Shown here one piece after another: positions 50,901 through 60,711 of a DNA stretch of 64,000 bases (position 1 is its first letter; every line of letters begins with the position of its first letter). The stretch is taken from contig NZ_BBIS01000015.1 in NCBI RefSeq assembly GCF_000730605.1, positions 1 through 64,000 of the forward strand, in the 5' to 3' direction. The stretch is from Pseudomonas monteilii NBRC 103158 = DSM 14164. GTDB taxonomy: Bacteria; Pseudomonadota; Gammaproteobacteria; Pseudomonadales; Pseudomonadaceae. The notes below the pieces were generated by a model that worked only from the letters and a program-made list of their open reading frames with translations, had not been told where the DNA came from and did no database searches. A program made the translations under genes and the position numbers.

Positions 50901-53438
50901 ATGGGTGATGGTTGTGTACGGGCGCGCGTCCGGCGGGCCGATGGCATGCTCCTGGGCCGGCCAGGACATGCGTTGGAACACTTGCAGTTTTGTCTCGGCG
51001 GGCCAGCCGGGGAGGTGCTGGAGCGTATGCATGATCAGGCGGTCGCTGTCCCAGCTTGGCACACAGGACAGGTACAACCCTTCATACGCGCGGGCCAGGC
51101 GGATGTGTTGCTGGTAAATGCGGATCTCCTCGCCAAGGCGCAAGGGCACCTTGCCGGTGTCGAGCATGTGCAGTTCGTGGGTGCTGGCGCTGCGTGCCAG
51201 TTCATCGATGACCGCGGCCGGTAGGGCAGGGTACGCCCGCTGGAGGGCGGCGGCACCCGGCGCCGGGCTGACAGGAAGGCGGGCATAGGCCCTGGCAAAC
51301 TCGGCTTGCCAGGTACTGGCATCGGGCAGTTGGCTGACCGTTTCGTCCAGCTTGAAGCGTTGCATCGTGTCTTCCAACAAGGCCGGTAGCCGCTGGTTTT
51401 CCGCCAATGCCCTGCGCAGCACGTCTTCGTGGGTGTCGCTGACGGCGACAATGCGCTGCAGCGTCGGGTCGTCGAAATGCGCATTCAAGTGACCGATGCG
51501 GCGCAACAGTGCCATTCCCGACCAGCTCAGTGGCTTGTCCGTAATCTGCACCCAGGCCCCGGCACCGTTGTGCCGTACGGGTGGCCGGTAGCGGCGAGGG
51601 TTTTCCGGGTGTTGCAGGCGGTACTCACCTGTCGCTGGCGCCTGCTCGACGAGGTACCGGTTGCCGTTCAGCACCAGCCAGCGTTTGCCCTGGTGGTGCA
51701 GCAGGCCGTGTTCGTCCGGCATCAGGTCGTCGGGTAGCACTTGGGGGTTGTGGTACGGCGTAAGGTCTGGCTTCCACAGGCGCCGTTGGCCATCCGGTGT
51801 CTCGATGTCGTCCAGCTCCTCAATGAAGGAGGGGGTTTCCACCGGAATCCGCTCTACCTCGGGCGCTTCGATTTCGGGCTCCTTCACCCCTGGCCCTGCC
51901 TCGGCACCGCCCGCTTCGCCGCTTCTGGCACCTTTCAGCACCTTGGCCGCTGCGCTAAGGGCGGCCATTACCGCCACGTTTTCAATCACATCGATCATGT
52001 ACCCGTAAGCGGTATCGCGCTCATCGTTTTCCCACGCTTCGATGCCCTCATACACCTCATGGGCCAGTTGGACCACACACACGGCGAGCATCAGCTCACC
52101 CAGCCCAGGCACGAAGAACCCGGCGATGTTCAGCGCCGTCAGCACGCGGCCGGCGATCAGGTCCCGGTGCGCCTGGGCAGTACGCCGGTCGACGATTTCG
52201 GTCGGTATGGCGTGGTACAGCACATCCTTCTCGTGGCGTTGGGCTTTCTGGAACGCCATCACGCCCTGGAAGGCATGGGTGAAGGGCTGTGGGACCGGGC
52301 GCAGGGTGGCATGTGGGTCCGGGACCGGCTCATGCAAGCCGCGCGTGCTCCAGCCGAGCGGTGTGAGCCGTTCCTTTAGGCGGGCAAGTATCGGCGCTTT
52401 GTCGCGGTCGGCGAGGTGCTTGTCCAGGTAATGGAGGTTGGCGTGGAGCCTGTCGCGCAACGCGTCCTGCAAGGCTTCCCAGGTGGCGAACTCTTTTAGC
52501 GGTGTCGTGCTGTCCTCGGGGATGTACAGGGCCATGGCCGAGTGCCCTGCAGTTTGCAGGCTGATGAGCGCAACGCCAGTCAGCTCGGCCTCCCACAGGT
52601 TAAGCAGGCTGAACGTCACGGGCGAGCGGGCCTGTGGGGCTTGATCGAGCGGCGTGGCAAGGGCCGCGGTGTAAAGCGCCTCGCTGATGTCGCCTTTCAA
52701 ACGGGCGAAATGCAGGGACTGCTTGTAGGCCGAGACTTCGGCCCGCCCCAGGGTCTCATAAACGGCCAGGGCAGCTTCATCGGCGCTGAGCAGTGCTGTG
52801 GCCGCAGGGTAATAGATGGCATGCACCAGCGCATGGTATTTACCGCCGATGTTCAGGGTACGGCACAGGTCGGCGAAGTCTTCGGCGCCTAGCCCTACCG
52901 CATTGGTGATCGGGACGGTGCCCATGAAGCGCCGGTGGTCGAGAATGACGGATTTCTTCAGCAGGGCATTGGGCGCATCCATGCCGTGCTCTGCACAGGC
53001 GGCCGGGTCGAAGTTCTGCAAGGCACTGTGCAGCAGCGAGCGGGTGGCCTGGTTGATCGCCTGGCGAGCGTCGCTTGCGTGGGCAGTGTCGATCAGGCGG
53101 GCATCGACCAGGTATGTGTTGCGAACATCAAGGTCCAGCCCGAATCGCTGCCTGATGGCGTCGGTCAAGGCTTGGGCAGCGTAGGTTTCCAGGTCGGGGA
53201 GTTGCTCGAACAGTTTCTGCACCTGGGCCTGGTGTTCACGGTGGCGGGCATGTTCCGCCTGCCATGCACGGGCAATTTCCGGGTGTTGCGCGATGGCTGT
53301 TGCCAGCCAGGCGGGTGCCTGCTGCCAGTTGCGCATCGCACGATGGGTTTCAGCAGGGGCTTGCCTGAGCCAGGCAGGGAGCCTGCGTTCGATGGTGGTG
53401 TAATGAATGCTGGGCGGTGCAGTGAGTGGTGTTGGCAT
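47910..53438 (-). CDS. Giant effector: DUF6543-like, leucine-rich repeats, NEL E3 ubiquitin ligase
   Basis: Solitary 1842-aa protein. Residues about 90-400 resemble the DUF6543/dermonecrotic-toxin N-terminal module (NFDP, LCRTLNIGGKYHALVHAIYY). Residues about 420-505 hold two hydrophobic segments, and a Pro/Glu linker follows. Residues about 990-1273 and 1277-1548 are two LRR modules that look like duplicates (LRHLDLSGNRL and LTSLDLSGNRM). The C-terminal part (about 1580-1842) fits the NEL domain of IpaH/SspH ligases, with the catalytic C-x-D as C1657-H-D1659 in SQTCHDGALQEFNN, then VRLAYRRELAKELDLP. There is no signal peptide, chaperone or adjacent secretion gene. NEL proteins ubiquitinate host targets. 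ATG 53438 is the only plausible start. Confidence 0.85.
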   Translation of the reverse strand: MPTPLTAPPSIHYTTIERRLPAWLRQAPAETHRAMRNWQQAPAWLATAIAQHPEIARAWQAEHARHREHQAQVQKLFEQLPDLETYAAQALTDAIRQRFGLDLDVRNTYLVDARLIDTAHASDARQAINQATRSLLHSALQNFDPAACAEHGMDAPNALLKKSVILDHRRFMGTVPITNAVGLGAEDFADLCRTLNIGGKYHALVHAIYYPAATALLSADEAALAVYETLGRAEVSAYKQSLHFARLKGDISEALYTAALATPLDQAPQARSPVTFSLLNLWEAELTGVALISLQTAGHSAMALYIPEDSTTPLKEFATWEALQDALRDRLHANLHYLDKHLADRDKAPILARLKERLTPLGWSTRGLHEPVPDPHATLRPVPQPFTHAFQGVMAFQKAQRHEKDVLYHAIPTEIVDRRTAQAHRDLIAGRVLTALNIAGFFVPGLGELMLAVCVVQLAHEVYEGIEAWENDERDTAYGYMIDVIENVAVMAALSAAAKVLKGARSGEAGGAEAGPGVKEPEIEAPEVERIPVETPSFIEELDDIETPDGQRRLWKPDLTPYHNPQVLPDDLMPDEHGLLHHQGKRWLVLNGNRYLVEQAPATGEYRLQHPENPRRYRPPVRHNGAGAWVQITDKPLSWSGMALLRRIGHLNAHFDDPTLQRIVAVSDTHEDVLRRALAENQRLPALLEDTMQRFKLDETVSQLPDASTWQAEFARAYARLPVSPAPGAAALQRAYPALPAAVIDELARSASTHELHMLDTGKVPLRLGEEIRIYQQHIRLARAYEGLYLSCVPSWDSDRLIMHTLQHLPGWPAETKLQVFQRMSWPAQEHAIGPPDARPYTTITHARAGYIVHDERQLSTVVTAYPNLFAALHEALPAAMAQLGATDQQALQRLVQASPLLPRPALRVVLGMQPVRPGYRSPMRLADGRLGYPLSGGSEAAQGVTHQQLKDAVEAIGLPARTGRSTDQVLLALASPGRTRLQIFEHLQMLLEQRNELQSRLADWSEAITPATEQAALDYEGLGDAILQHWYDTALEDTQHSAELQITRVPLADVPMNLPDFFGSRVRSLRLLDLPSQALAGWAQNERLLQRLLRQVPQLESLEVSRPYDPRATPSPFLFSVPTITENAPELQRLVLTNQNIALSENDLNLLASLRRLRHLDLSGNRLAQHNSPSFHELTLDYLGLDRMQLAQWPIGIGSDALGRIARLSLRNNNLRSLPTFLLNDTDGLPNTAEISLQGNSLNENHLQRLLLRAHSERANIAVDVPTELAARLTRIRSERQQMRDAIDGWSQASSSSNPLTQAALADRHSIETAISEFWEQQEQGQQYLRLQLEDVAIEHFPRRLPSFFAERVQAMSLTRLRGTASQLDDLLSRFPNITRLSIDAHQAATSSLTSALLRLPQLSHLEFHNMGLEVDQAMLETLARLEHLTSLDLSGNRMGTINQVPARLASNLQSLALTNMNLQAWPNWCDSLLPLELLDLSANSITQLPEHILTNLNNPMPISSIALFDNPLPLETILRVRTFSDSQHSYSFALDIPGDLMLVETSSEGSLDFDHPHFPLLGDDRPRLEDWMLGNQLQNEALQDCWKTLEGSDLLRLVGRLHNAAPYVDPNTRTSFCERVRMMLVVAASNDTERPVMESIAAAALPDPETGSQTCHDGALQEFNNIELYLMGQRLLVDAGDTLQTLRQRLLQLFRIDQLEFLANKRSGSGDLVSVRLAYRRELAKELDLPIADSMRFRGAANLARNELSSVLEKVRKIERSDALVDYMLANTDWTARLRAEYADRFDEIEARLRLRVLELAGADYPLAQELELQKGLQRDKEQEEAELLRELTIAQVAND

Positions 53439-53608
53439 GGACGGAGCCCTTGCAGGATAGGAGGCAAGGGACTATCGCTGGGCCGCTTGGCCGGCTGGGG
53501 GTAGATATATGTGTCCGCAAGGTTGGCCGTATCAGCGAGGACGGTGCTGAAAGTGCAATTCAGGTTTATGATGGCCCACGGCCGAATAATCCTCACACGG
53601 AGTGCGCA

Positions 53609-54580
53609 ATGCAGACCCTGTACCCGCAGATCAAACCCTACGCCCGGCACGATCTGGCCGTGGAAGCGCCGCATGTGCTGTATGTCGACGAAAGCGGCTC
53701 GCCAGAAGGTCTGCCGGTGGTGTTCATCCACGGTGGCCCGGGCGCCGGTTGCGACGCCCAGAGCCGTTGCTACTTCGACCCCACGCTGTACCGCATCATC
53801 ACCTTCGACCAGCGCGGCTGTGGCCGCTCCACGCCACACGCCAGCCTGGAGAACAACACCACCTGGCACCTGGTCGAGGACCTGGAGCGCATTCGTGAGC
53901 ACCTGGGTATCGACAAGTGGGTGCTGTTCGGCGGTTCCTGGGGCTCCACCCTGGCCCTGGCCTATGCCCAGACCCACCCCGAGCGCGTGCATGGCTTGAT
54001 CCTGCGCGGCATCTTCCTGTGCCGGCCGCAGGAGATCGAGTGGTTCTACCAGGAAGGCGCCAGCCGAATGTTCCCGGACTACTGGCAGGACTACATCGCG
54101 CCAATTCCGCCGGATGAGCGCGGCGACCTGGTCAAGGCCTTCCACAAGCGCCTGACCGGCAATGACCAGATTGCCCAGATGCACGCCGCCAAGGCCTGGT
54201 CCACCTGGGAAGGCCGCACTGCCACCCTGCGCCCCAACCCGCTGGTGGTCGATCGCTTCTCCGAGCCGCAACGTGCGCTGTCGATCGCCCGCATCGAATG
54301 CCACTACTTCATGAACAATGCGTTCCTCGAGCCGGACCAGCTGATCCGCGACCTGCCGAAAATCGCCCACCTACCGGCGGTTATCGTGCACGGCCGCTAT
54401 GACGTGATCTGCCCGCTGGACAACGCCTGGGCACTGCACCAGGCCTGGCCGAACAGCGAGCTGAAAGTCATCCGCGACGCTGGCCACGCGGCTTCCGAGC
54501 CGGGTATTACCGATGCCTTGGTGCGTGCGGCCGACCAGATGGCCCGGCGCCTGCTCGACCTGCCTCTGGAAGAAGCATGA
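53609..54580 (+). CDS. pip: Proline iminopeptidase
   Basis: 323-aa alpha/beta hydrolase (S33) releasing N-terminal proline. Oxyanion motif HGGPGAGC (about 43), nucleophile in [13 protein letters not shown] (about 110), an acidic residue in [10 protein letters not shown] and catalytic His in [13 protein letters not shown] 53609 with GGAG eight bases upstream; the in-frame extension overlaps the effector gene on the other strand. Coupled to dtd through ATGA. Confidence 0.95.
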   Translation: MQTLYPQIKPYARHDLAVEAPHVLYVDESGSPEGLPVVFIHGGPGAGCDAQSRCYFDPTLYRIITFDQRGCGRSTPHASLENNTTWHLVEDLERIREHLGIDKWVLFGGSWGSTLALAYAQTHPERVHGLILRGIFLCRPQEIEWFYQEGASRMFPDYWQDYIAPIPPDERGDLVKAFHKRLTGNDQIAQMHAAKAWSTWEGRTATLRPNPLVVDRFSEPQRALSIARIECHYFMNNAFLEPDQLIRDLPKIAHLPAVIVHGRYDVICPLDNAWALHQAWPNSELKVIRDAGHAASEPGITDALVRAADQMARRLLDLPLEEA

Positions 54581-55014
54581 GGGGCCTGCTCCAGCGCGTG
54601 CGTGGTGCGCGGGTTGAAGTCGCGGGCGAGGTGGTCGGCGCCATCGACCAGGGTTTGCTGGTGCTGGTGGCCGTCGAGCCTGAAGATTCCCGTGAACAGG
54701 CCGATAAGCTGTTGCACAAGCTGTTGAACTACCGTGTGTTCAGCGACGAGCAGGGCAAGATGAACCTGTCGCTCAAGGATGTCGGTGGCGGTTTGTTGCT
54801 GGTGTCGCAGTTCACCTTGGCGGCGGACACCCGCAACGGCATGCGCCCGAGCTTCTCGACGGCAGCGCCACCGGCCCTCGGCGCCGAGTTGTTCGACTAT
54901 CTTTTGCAGCAGGCAAACGCGCAGCACACCGACGTGGCCAGTGGCCGTTTCGGTGCGGATATGCAGGTGCACCTGGTCAATGATGGCCCTGTAACATTTA
55001 TGTTACAAATGTGA
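54577..55014 (+). CDS. dtd: D-aminoacyl-tRNA deacylase
   Basis: 145-aa homodimeric enzyme that hydrolyses D-amino acids (and Gly) from mischarged tRNA. Conserved [17 protein letters not shown] and the C-terminal NDGPVTF (cis-GP motif) form the chirality pocket. It overlaps pip by four bases. The last codons lie in an 18-bp inverted repeat (54990-55007). Confidence 0.96.
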   Translation: MRGLLQRVRGARVEVAGEVVGAIDQGLLVLVAVEPEDSREQADKLLHKLLNYRVFSDEQGKMNLSLKDVGGGLLLVSQFTLAADTRNGMRPSFSTAAPPALGAELFDYLLQQANAQHTDVASGRFGADMQVHLVNDGPVTFMLQM

Positions 55015-55020
55015 GCTCAA

Positions 55021-55055
55021 AAAACCCTTTGTTTATAGGAAAACAAGGGGTTTTG
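55021..55055 (+). terminator. Intrinsic terminator of pip-dtd
   Basis: Fourteen-bp stem AAAACCCTTTGTTT / AAACAAGGGGTTTT (one G-T pair) with a six-base loop, immediately after the dtd stop. The 220 nt beyond it up to opgG hold no gene. Confidence 0.85.
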
Positions 55056-55277
55056 TACGATAAATAGTTGTTCCAGCCTGATGCGTTGTCACGCGACCTG
55101 CTGGATAATCGCGCGCTGCATGGACCTGCGTTCGCAGGTTCGTTTCACTCTGACTCGAGCATTGTCTGGATCCGTTTGGGGAATCATTACGCCCTCACGG
55201 GGTCCGAACAGTGCTCGCCAACCCGGCATTTGTCGCTGGCCGTTGGTTTCATGATCTGTTTTCGGCGAGGGTTGCTC

Positions 55278-57017
55278 GTGATTGTTAGTCCCCAAAAAGC
55301 ATCAAGAATCCCCGGAACCGGGCTGCGCAAGGCTTTGATGGCCAGTGTGGCACTGGTAGGCCTGATGAGCGCGGGCCAGCTGTGGGCATTCAATCTTGAC
55401 GATGTTGCAGCCAAGGCAAAGGATCTGGCCGGCCAGAAGTACGAAGCACCCAAAAGCAACCTGCCGGCCGTATTCCGCGACATGAAGTTTGCGGACTATC
55501 AGAAAATTCATTTCCTGCAGGAAAAGGCCGAGTGGGCCAAGGACAAGACCCCGTTCAAGCTGTCGTTCTATCACCAGGGCATGCACTTCGATACCCCGGT
55601 GAAAATCAACGAGGTCACCGCCACCAAGGTCGAGGAAATCAAGTACGACCCGAGCCGCTTCGAGTTCGGTGACGTGCCACACGACCCGGAAACCACCAAA
55701 AACCTGGGTTACGCCGGTTTCCGCGTGCTGTACCCGATCAACAAGGCCGACAAGCAGGACGAGATCATGACCCTGCTTGGCGCCAGTTATTTCCGCGTGG
55801 TCGGCAAGGGCCACGTGTACGGCCTGTCGGCCCGTGGCCTGGCCATCGACACCGCGCTGCCATCGGGCGAGGAATTCCCGCGATTCACCGAGTTCTGGGT
55901 CGAAAAACCCAAGCCGGCCGACAAGCACCTGGTGATCTACGCCCTGCTGGATTCGCCACGCTCCACCGGTGCCTACAAGCTGACCCTGCGCCCGGGCAAC
56001 GATACCGTGGTCGACGTACAGTCCCAGGTCTTCCTGCGTGACCAGGTCAGCCGCCTGGGTATTGCCCCGCTGACCAGCATGTACTTGTTCGGCCCTAATC
56101 AGCCGTCCAAGGTGCTCAACTACCGCCCGGCCCTGCACGACTCTGAAGGCCTGTCGATCCATGCCGGTAATGGCGAGTGGATCTGGCGCCCGCTGAACAA
56201 CCCGAAACACCTGGCCGTGAGCAACTTCAGTGTCGAGAACCCGCGTGGTTTCGGCCTGATGCAGCGTCAGCGCGCCTTCAGCGACTACGAAGACCTCGAC
56301 GACAACTACCAGAAACGCCCAAGCGCCTGGATCGAGCCGAAAGGTGACTGGGGTAAAGGTACCGTCGACCTGGTCGAAATCCCGACTGCCGACGAGACCA
56401 ACGACAACATCGTTGCCTTCTGGAGCCCGGAAAAGCTGCCGGAGCCGGGCAAGCCGTTCGAGTACGCCTACCGCCTGCACTGGACCATCAACGAGGCGAA
56501 GTTCCAGGCGCCTGAGTTGGGCTCGGTCAAGCAGACCCTACGCTCCACCGGTGACGTGAAGCAGTCCAACCTGATTCGCCAGCCAGACGGCAGCGTGGCC
56601 TTCCTGGTCGACTTCGCCGGCCCGACCCTGGCCGCACTGCCGGAAGACACCGCCGTGCGCAGCCAGATCAGCGTGGGCGACAACGCCGAGGTGGTCGAGA
56701 ACAATCTGCGCTATAACCCTGAGACCAAGGGCTGGCGCCTGACCCTGCGTTTGAAGGTCAAGGAAGCCAACAAATCGACCGAAATGCGTGCCGCGCTGGT
56801 GCGCGATGTGCCGGTCGAACCCGCCAAGCCTGCGCAGGACGCCAAGCAGGACAAGGCCGCAGCCAAGCATGCCAAGGCCGAGAAAGCCGTCAAGGCTGAG
56901 CAAACGGCCAAGGCCGAACAACCTGCCGCCGATGCGGCGCCCACCAACGGGGCCCCGGCCACCACCGAGAAGGTGTTGACCGAGACCTGGAGCTATCAGT
57001 TGCCTGCCGATGAGTAA
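55278..57017 (+). CDS. opgG: Osmoregulated periplasmic glucan synthesis protein OpgG
   Basis: 579-aa periplasmic protein needed for beta-1,6 branching or release of osmoregulated glucans. Signal peptide after [19 protein letters not shown] ends near LWA-FN. The MdoG beta-sandwich fills residues 40-510 ([42 protein letters not shown]). GTG start at 55278 with GAGGG seven bases upstream. Residues about 525-568 form an Ala/Lys/Glu low-complexity insert (repeated KAE, AKA), followed by the conserved [12 protein letters not shown] end. opgH overlaps its 3' end by eight bases. Confidence 0.95.
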   Translation: MIVSPQKASRIPGTGLRKALMASVALVGLMSAGQLWAFNLDDVAAKAKDLAGQKYEAPKSNLPAVFRDMKFADYQKIHFLQEKAEWAKDKTPFKLSFYHQGMHFDTPVKINEVTATKVEEIKYDPSRFEFGDVPHDPETTKNLGYAGFRVLYPINKADKQDEIMTLLGASYFRVVGKGHVYGLSARGLAIDTALPSGEEFPRFTEFWVEKPKPADKHLVIYALLDSPRSTGAYKLTLRPGNDTVVDVQSQVFLRDQVSRLGIAPLTSMYLFGPNQPSKVLNYRPALHDSEGLSIHAGNGEWIWRPLNNPKHLAVSNFSVENPRGFGLMQRQRAFSDYEDLDDNYQKRPSAWIEPKGDWGKGTVDLVEIPTADETNDNIVAFWSPEKLPEPGKPFEYAYRLHWTINEAKFQAPELGSVKQTLRSTGDVKQSNLIRQPDGSVAFLVDFAGPTLAALPEDTAVRSQISVGDNAEVVENNLRYNPETKGWRLTLRLKVKEANKSTEMRAALVRDVPVEPAKPAQDAKQDKAAAKHAKAEKAVKAEQTAKAEQPAADAAPTNGAPATTEKVLTETWSYQLPADE

Positions 57018-59583
57018 CTCAAGCGCAAGGCCAGTATCGCTTGGCGAGTACCTGGCCCACCTACCTCTGAGTGACGAGCAACGGGCGGAACTCGCCAATT
57101 GCACGTCTTTCAGTGAGCTGCACCAACGTTTGGCGGCCAAACCGGCCGCCGACGCTGCCGAGGCCGTGCAGGCCTCGGTGGGCCCGCGCCTGACCGTGGG
57201 CAGCGCCGCCGAGCTGGAGGACGCCGAAATGCTCGGCGTCGACGGCAGCGGTCGCCTGTGTCTGAAAATCGCCCCGCCGATCAAGCGCACCAAAGTGGTG
57301 CCAGAGCCTTGGCGCACCAACGTGCTGATCCGCATATGGCGGCGCATGACCGGCCGCACCAATGCGCCGCAGCCACCCAAGCGCGAGCTGCCGCCGGCGC
57401 GTTGGCGCACGGTCGGCTCGATCCGCCGCTACATCCTGCTGGCCCTGATGATCGGCCAGACCATCGTCGCCGGCTGGTACATGAAGGGCATCCTGCCGTA
57501 CCAGGGCTGGTCGTTCGTCGACCTCGACGAAATCCTCAACCAGTCGCTGTGGGATACGGTGGTGCAGGTTTGGCCGTATGCCTTGCAAACCTCCATCCTG
57601 ATCCTCTTCGGCATCCTGTTCTGCTGGGTGTCGGCGGGCTTCTGGACTGCGCTGATGGGCTTCCTTGAGCTGCTCACCGGGCGTGACAAGTACAAGATTT
57701 CGGGCAGCAGCGCCGGCAACGAGCCGATTGCCCCCGAGGCGCGTACCGCGCTGGTGATGCCGATCTGCAACGAAGACGTGCCGCGCGTGTTCGCCGGCCT
57801 GCGTGCAACGTTCGAGTCGGTGGCTGCCAGCGGCAACCTCGACCGTTTCGACTTCTTCGTGCTCAGCGACACCAACGACACCGACATCGCCGTGGCCGAG
57901 CAACAGGCCTGGCTGGACGTGTGCCGCGAAACCAAAGGCTTTGGCCGCATCTTCTACCGCCGCCGTCGGCGCCGGGTGAAGCGCAAGAGCGGCAACCTCG
58001 ACGACTTCTGCCGTCGCTGGGGTGGCGAATACAAGTATATGGTCGTGCTCGACGCCGACAGCGTCATGAGCGGCGAATGCCTGAGCAGCCTGGTGCGCCT
58101 GATGGAGGCCAACCCGGACGCCGGCATCATCCAGACCGGGCCGAAAGCCTCGGGCATGGATACTCTGTATGCGCGCATGCAGCAGTTCGCCACCCGCGTA
58201 TACGGCCCGCTGTTCACCGCCGGTCTGCACTTCTGGCAGCTGGGCGAGTCGCACTACTGGGGCCATAACGCGATCATCCGCATGAAGCCGTTCATCGAGC
58301 ACTGCGCCCTGGCGCCGTTGCCGGGCAAGGGCGCGTTCGCCGGTGCAATCCTTTCTCACGACTTCGTCGAAGCCGCGCTGATGCGCCGTGCCGGCTGGGG
58401 CGTGTGGATCGCCTACGACCTCCCGGGCAGCTATGAAGAGCTGCCGCCAAACCTGCTGGACGAGCTCAAGCGCGACCGCCGCTGGTGCCACGGCAACTTG
58501 ATGAACTTCCGCCTGTTCCTGGTCAAGGGCATGCACCCGGTGCACCGTGCGGTGTTCCTCACCGGGGTGATGTCGTACCTGTCGGCGCCGCTGTGGTTCC
58601 TGTTCCTGGTGTTGTCGACCGCGCTGCTGGCGACCAACACCCTGATGGAGCCTCAGTACTTCATCGAGCCGTATCAGCTGTACCCGCTGTGGCCGCAGTG
58701 GCACCCGGAGAAGGCCGTGGCGCTGTTCTCCACCACCATCGTGCTGCTGTTCCTGCCCAAGCTGCTCAGTGTCATCCTGATCTGGGCCAAAGGTGCCGTC
58801 GAGTTCGGCGGGCGGCTCAAGGTCACCTTGTCGATGCTGATGGAGATGCTGTTCTCCATGCTGCTGGCACCGGTACGCATGATCTTCCACACCCGCTTCG
58901 TGCTGGCCGCGTTCCTCGGCTGGGCCGCGACCTGGAATTCGCCGCAGCGTGACGACGACTCCACCCCGTGGGGCGAGGCTGTGCGCCGCCATGGTCCGCA
59001 AACCCTGCTGGGTATCGCCTGGGCTGGGCTGGTGGCGTGGTTGAACCCGAGCTTCCTGTGGTGGCTGGCGCCTATCGTTGGCTCACTGGTGCTGTCGATT
59101 CCGGTTTCGGTGATTTCCAGCCGTACCCGCCTGGGCCTGGCAGCCAAAGACGAGAAGCTGTTCCTCATTCCCGAGGAATACGCTACCCCGCAAGAGTTGC
59201 TGGCCACCGACCGTTACACCCACGAGAACCGCTGGCATGCCCTGCACGACGGCTTCGTGCGTGCTGTGGTCGACCCTCGGCAGAACGCCCTGGCGTGCGC
59301 CATGGCCACTGCCCGTCATGGCCAGGCGGCGCCGATCGAAGCGCTGCGTGCCGAGCGCGTGGCCAAGGCGATGGAAGTCGGGCCGAAAGGGCTGGACCTC
59401 AATACCCGCCTGGCCCTGCTCAGCGACCCGGTGGCGCTCACCCGCCTGCACGAGCAGGTGTGGGCCGAGCACAATACGGCGTGGATCGATGTGTGGCGTG
59501 CGTCGATCAAGAACGACCCGCATTCGCCGCTGTTGCCGCTGCACCCGGAGAATGAAGGCCAACCGGCACTCGTCGGCGCCTGA
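57010..59583 (+). CDS. opgH: Glucans biosynthesis glucosyltransferase OpgH
   Basis: 857-aa inner-membrane GT2 glucosyltransferase that polymerises the glucan backbone from UDP-glucose. About eight hydrophobic spans flank a cytosolic catalytic domain with [19 protein letters not shown], the DxD-type [10 protein letters not shown], the acidic [12 protein letters not shown], and the RDRRWCHGN (QxxRW-like) motif. It overlaps opgG (ATGAGTAAC), so the two are co-translated. In E. coli OpgH also slows division in response to UDP-glucose; whether that holds here is unknown. Confidence 0.96.
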   Translation: MSNSSARPVSLGEYLAHLPLSDEQRAELANCTSFSELHQRLAAKPAADAAEAVQASVGPRLTVGSAAELEDAEMLGVDGSGRLCLKIAPPIKRTKVVPEPWRTNVLIRIWRRMTGRTNAPQPPKRELPPARWRTVGSIRRYILLALMIGQTIVAGWYMKGILPYQGWSFVDLDEILNQSLWDTVVQVWPYALQTSILILFGILFCWVSAGFWTALMGFLELLTGRDKYKISGSSAGNEPIAPEARTALVMPICNEDVPRVFAGLRATFESVAASGNLDRFDFFVLSDTNDTDIAVAEQQAWLDVCRETKGFGRIFYRRRRRRVKRKSGNLDDFCRRWGGEYKYMVVLDADSVMSGECLSSLVRLMEANPDAGIIQTGPKASGMDTLYARMQQFATRVYGPLFTAGLHFWQLGESHYWGHNAIIRMKPFIEHCALAPLPGKGAFAGAILSHDFVEAALMRRAGWGVWIAYDLPGSYEELPPNLLDELKRDRRWCHGNLMNFRLFLVKGMHPVHRAVFLTGVMSYLSAPLWFLFLVLSTALLATNTLMEPQYFIEPYQLYPLWPQWHPEKAVALFSTTIVLLFLPKLLSVILIWAKGAVEFGGRLKVTLSMLMEMLFSMLLAPVRMIFHTRFVLAAFLGWAATWNSPQRDDDSTPWGEAVRRHGPQTLLGIAWAGLVAWLNPSFLWWLAPIVGSLVLSIPVSVISSRTRLGLAAKDEKLFLIPEEYATPQELLATDRYTHENRWHALHDGFVRAVVDPRQNALACAMATARHGQAAPIEALRAERVAKAMEVGPKGLDLNTRLALLSDPVALTRLHEQVWAEHNTAWIDVWRASIKNDPHSPLLPLHPENEGQPALVGA

Positions 59584-59592
59584 TCGATTGCA

Positions 59593-59669
59593 ATCGCGAG
59601 CTACGCTCGCTTCTACGATGAACACCCGTAGGAGCGAGCGTAGCTCGCGATGCGCCGCGCAAGCGGCGC
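59593..59669. repeat. Inverted ATCGCGAGC-family repeat pair plus GC hairpin
   Basis: ATCGCGAGCTACGCTCGCTTC with TAC at 59593-59616 and its reverse complement (one mismatch) at 59628-59651, followed by GCGCCGC-GCAA-GCGGCGC (59652-59669). It ends the opgGH unit and separates it from the ABC transporter. Confidence 0.8.
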
Positions 59670-59831
59670 TCGATTCTTCGGCCACAATCCGATTTTGGCC
59701 AACAAAGTCCCCCCCGGCTCTAGGTCCCCGAGCCGCCATGCGTTAGCATCCCATTCCGATACGACGCCTCGGCCAGTACGGCCGTGCCAATACAATAAGA
59801 TTCGCTACTTTTCTTGCTAGGGGACTTGGTG

Positions 59832-60632
59832 ATGATCAAGAAATACCTTTCGCGACTGCTGGTCGGTGTTACCGCCCTGGTCGCCGTGACAGCGGCCCAG
59901 GCCGGCGCCATCGATGATGCAGTCAAGCGCGGCACCCTGCGGGTGGGCATGGACCCGACCTACATGCCGTTCCAGATGACCAACAAGCGTGGCGAAATCA
60001 TCGGCTTCGAAGTCGATATCCTCAAAGCCATGGCCAAGTCCATGGGCGTCAAGTTCGAGGCCGTATCCACCGCCTACGACGGCATCATCCCGGCCCTGCT
60101 GACCGACAAGTTCGACATGATCGGCAGCGGCATGACCCTGACCCAGGAACGCAACCTGCGTCTGAACTTCAGCGAACCCTTCATCGTGGTTGGTCAGACC
60201 CTGCTGATCCGCAAGGAACTGGCTGGGGAGATCAAGTCGTACAAGGACCTGAACAACGAGAAGTACCGCCTTACCTCCAAGCTCGGCACCACCGGCGAGA
60301 TGGTTTCCAAGAAGCTGATCGGCAAAGCCAAGTACCACGGCTACGACAACGAGCAGGAAGCGGTGATGGACGTCGTCAACGGCAAGGCTGACGCCTTTGT
60401 CTATGATGCGCCGTATAACGTGGTGGCCGTAGAAAAAGCCGGCGCTGGCAAGCTGCTGTTCCTCGAAGAACCCTTCACCTACGAGCCGCTGGCCTTCGGC
60501 CTGAAGAAAGGCGACTACGACAGCATCAACTTCATCAACAACTTCCTGCACCAGATCAAGCATGACGGGACCTACGATCGTATTCACGACAAGTGGTTCA
60601 AGAACAAGGACTGGCTGAAGGAAATGGAATAA
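59832..60632 (+). CDS. Polar amino-acid ABC transporter, periplasmic binding protein
   Basis: 266-aa solute-binding protein of family 3. Signal peptide of about 25 residues ending AAQAGA. SBP3 motifs: GTLRVGMDPTYMPFQM, GFEVDILKAMAKSMG, SGMTLTQERNLRLNFSEPF, and the late YDRIHDKWFK. GGGGA precedes ATG 59832. First of three genes for an importer; the substrate cannot be read from the sequence (cystine-, glutamine- or arginine-type are all possible). Confidence 0.93.
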   Translation: MIKKYLSRLLVGVTALVAVTAAQAGAIDDAVKRGTLRVGMDPTYMPFQMTNKRGEIIGFEVDILKAMAKSMGVKFEAVSTAYDGIIPALLTDKFDMIGSGMTLTQERNLRLNFSEPFIVVGQTLLIRKELAGEIKSYKDLNNEKYRLTSKLGTTGEMVSKKLIGKAKYHGYDNEQEAVMDVVNGKADAFVYDAPYNVVAVEKAGAGKLLFLEEPFTYEPLAFGLKKGDYDSINFINNFLHQIKHDGTYDRIHDKWFKNKDWLKEME

Positions 60633-60711
60633 GGCCCAGGCCACAAGCCCGGCTTTATGACCCCGACGCGCAGGCAAACCCTGCGCGTTCGCATTTACGG
60701 AAGTACCCCAC

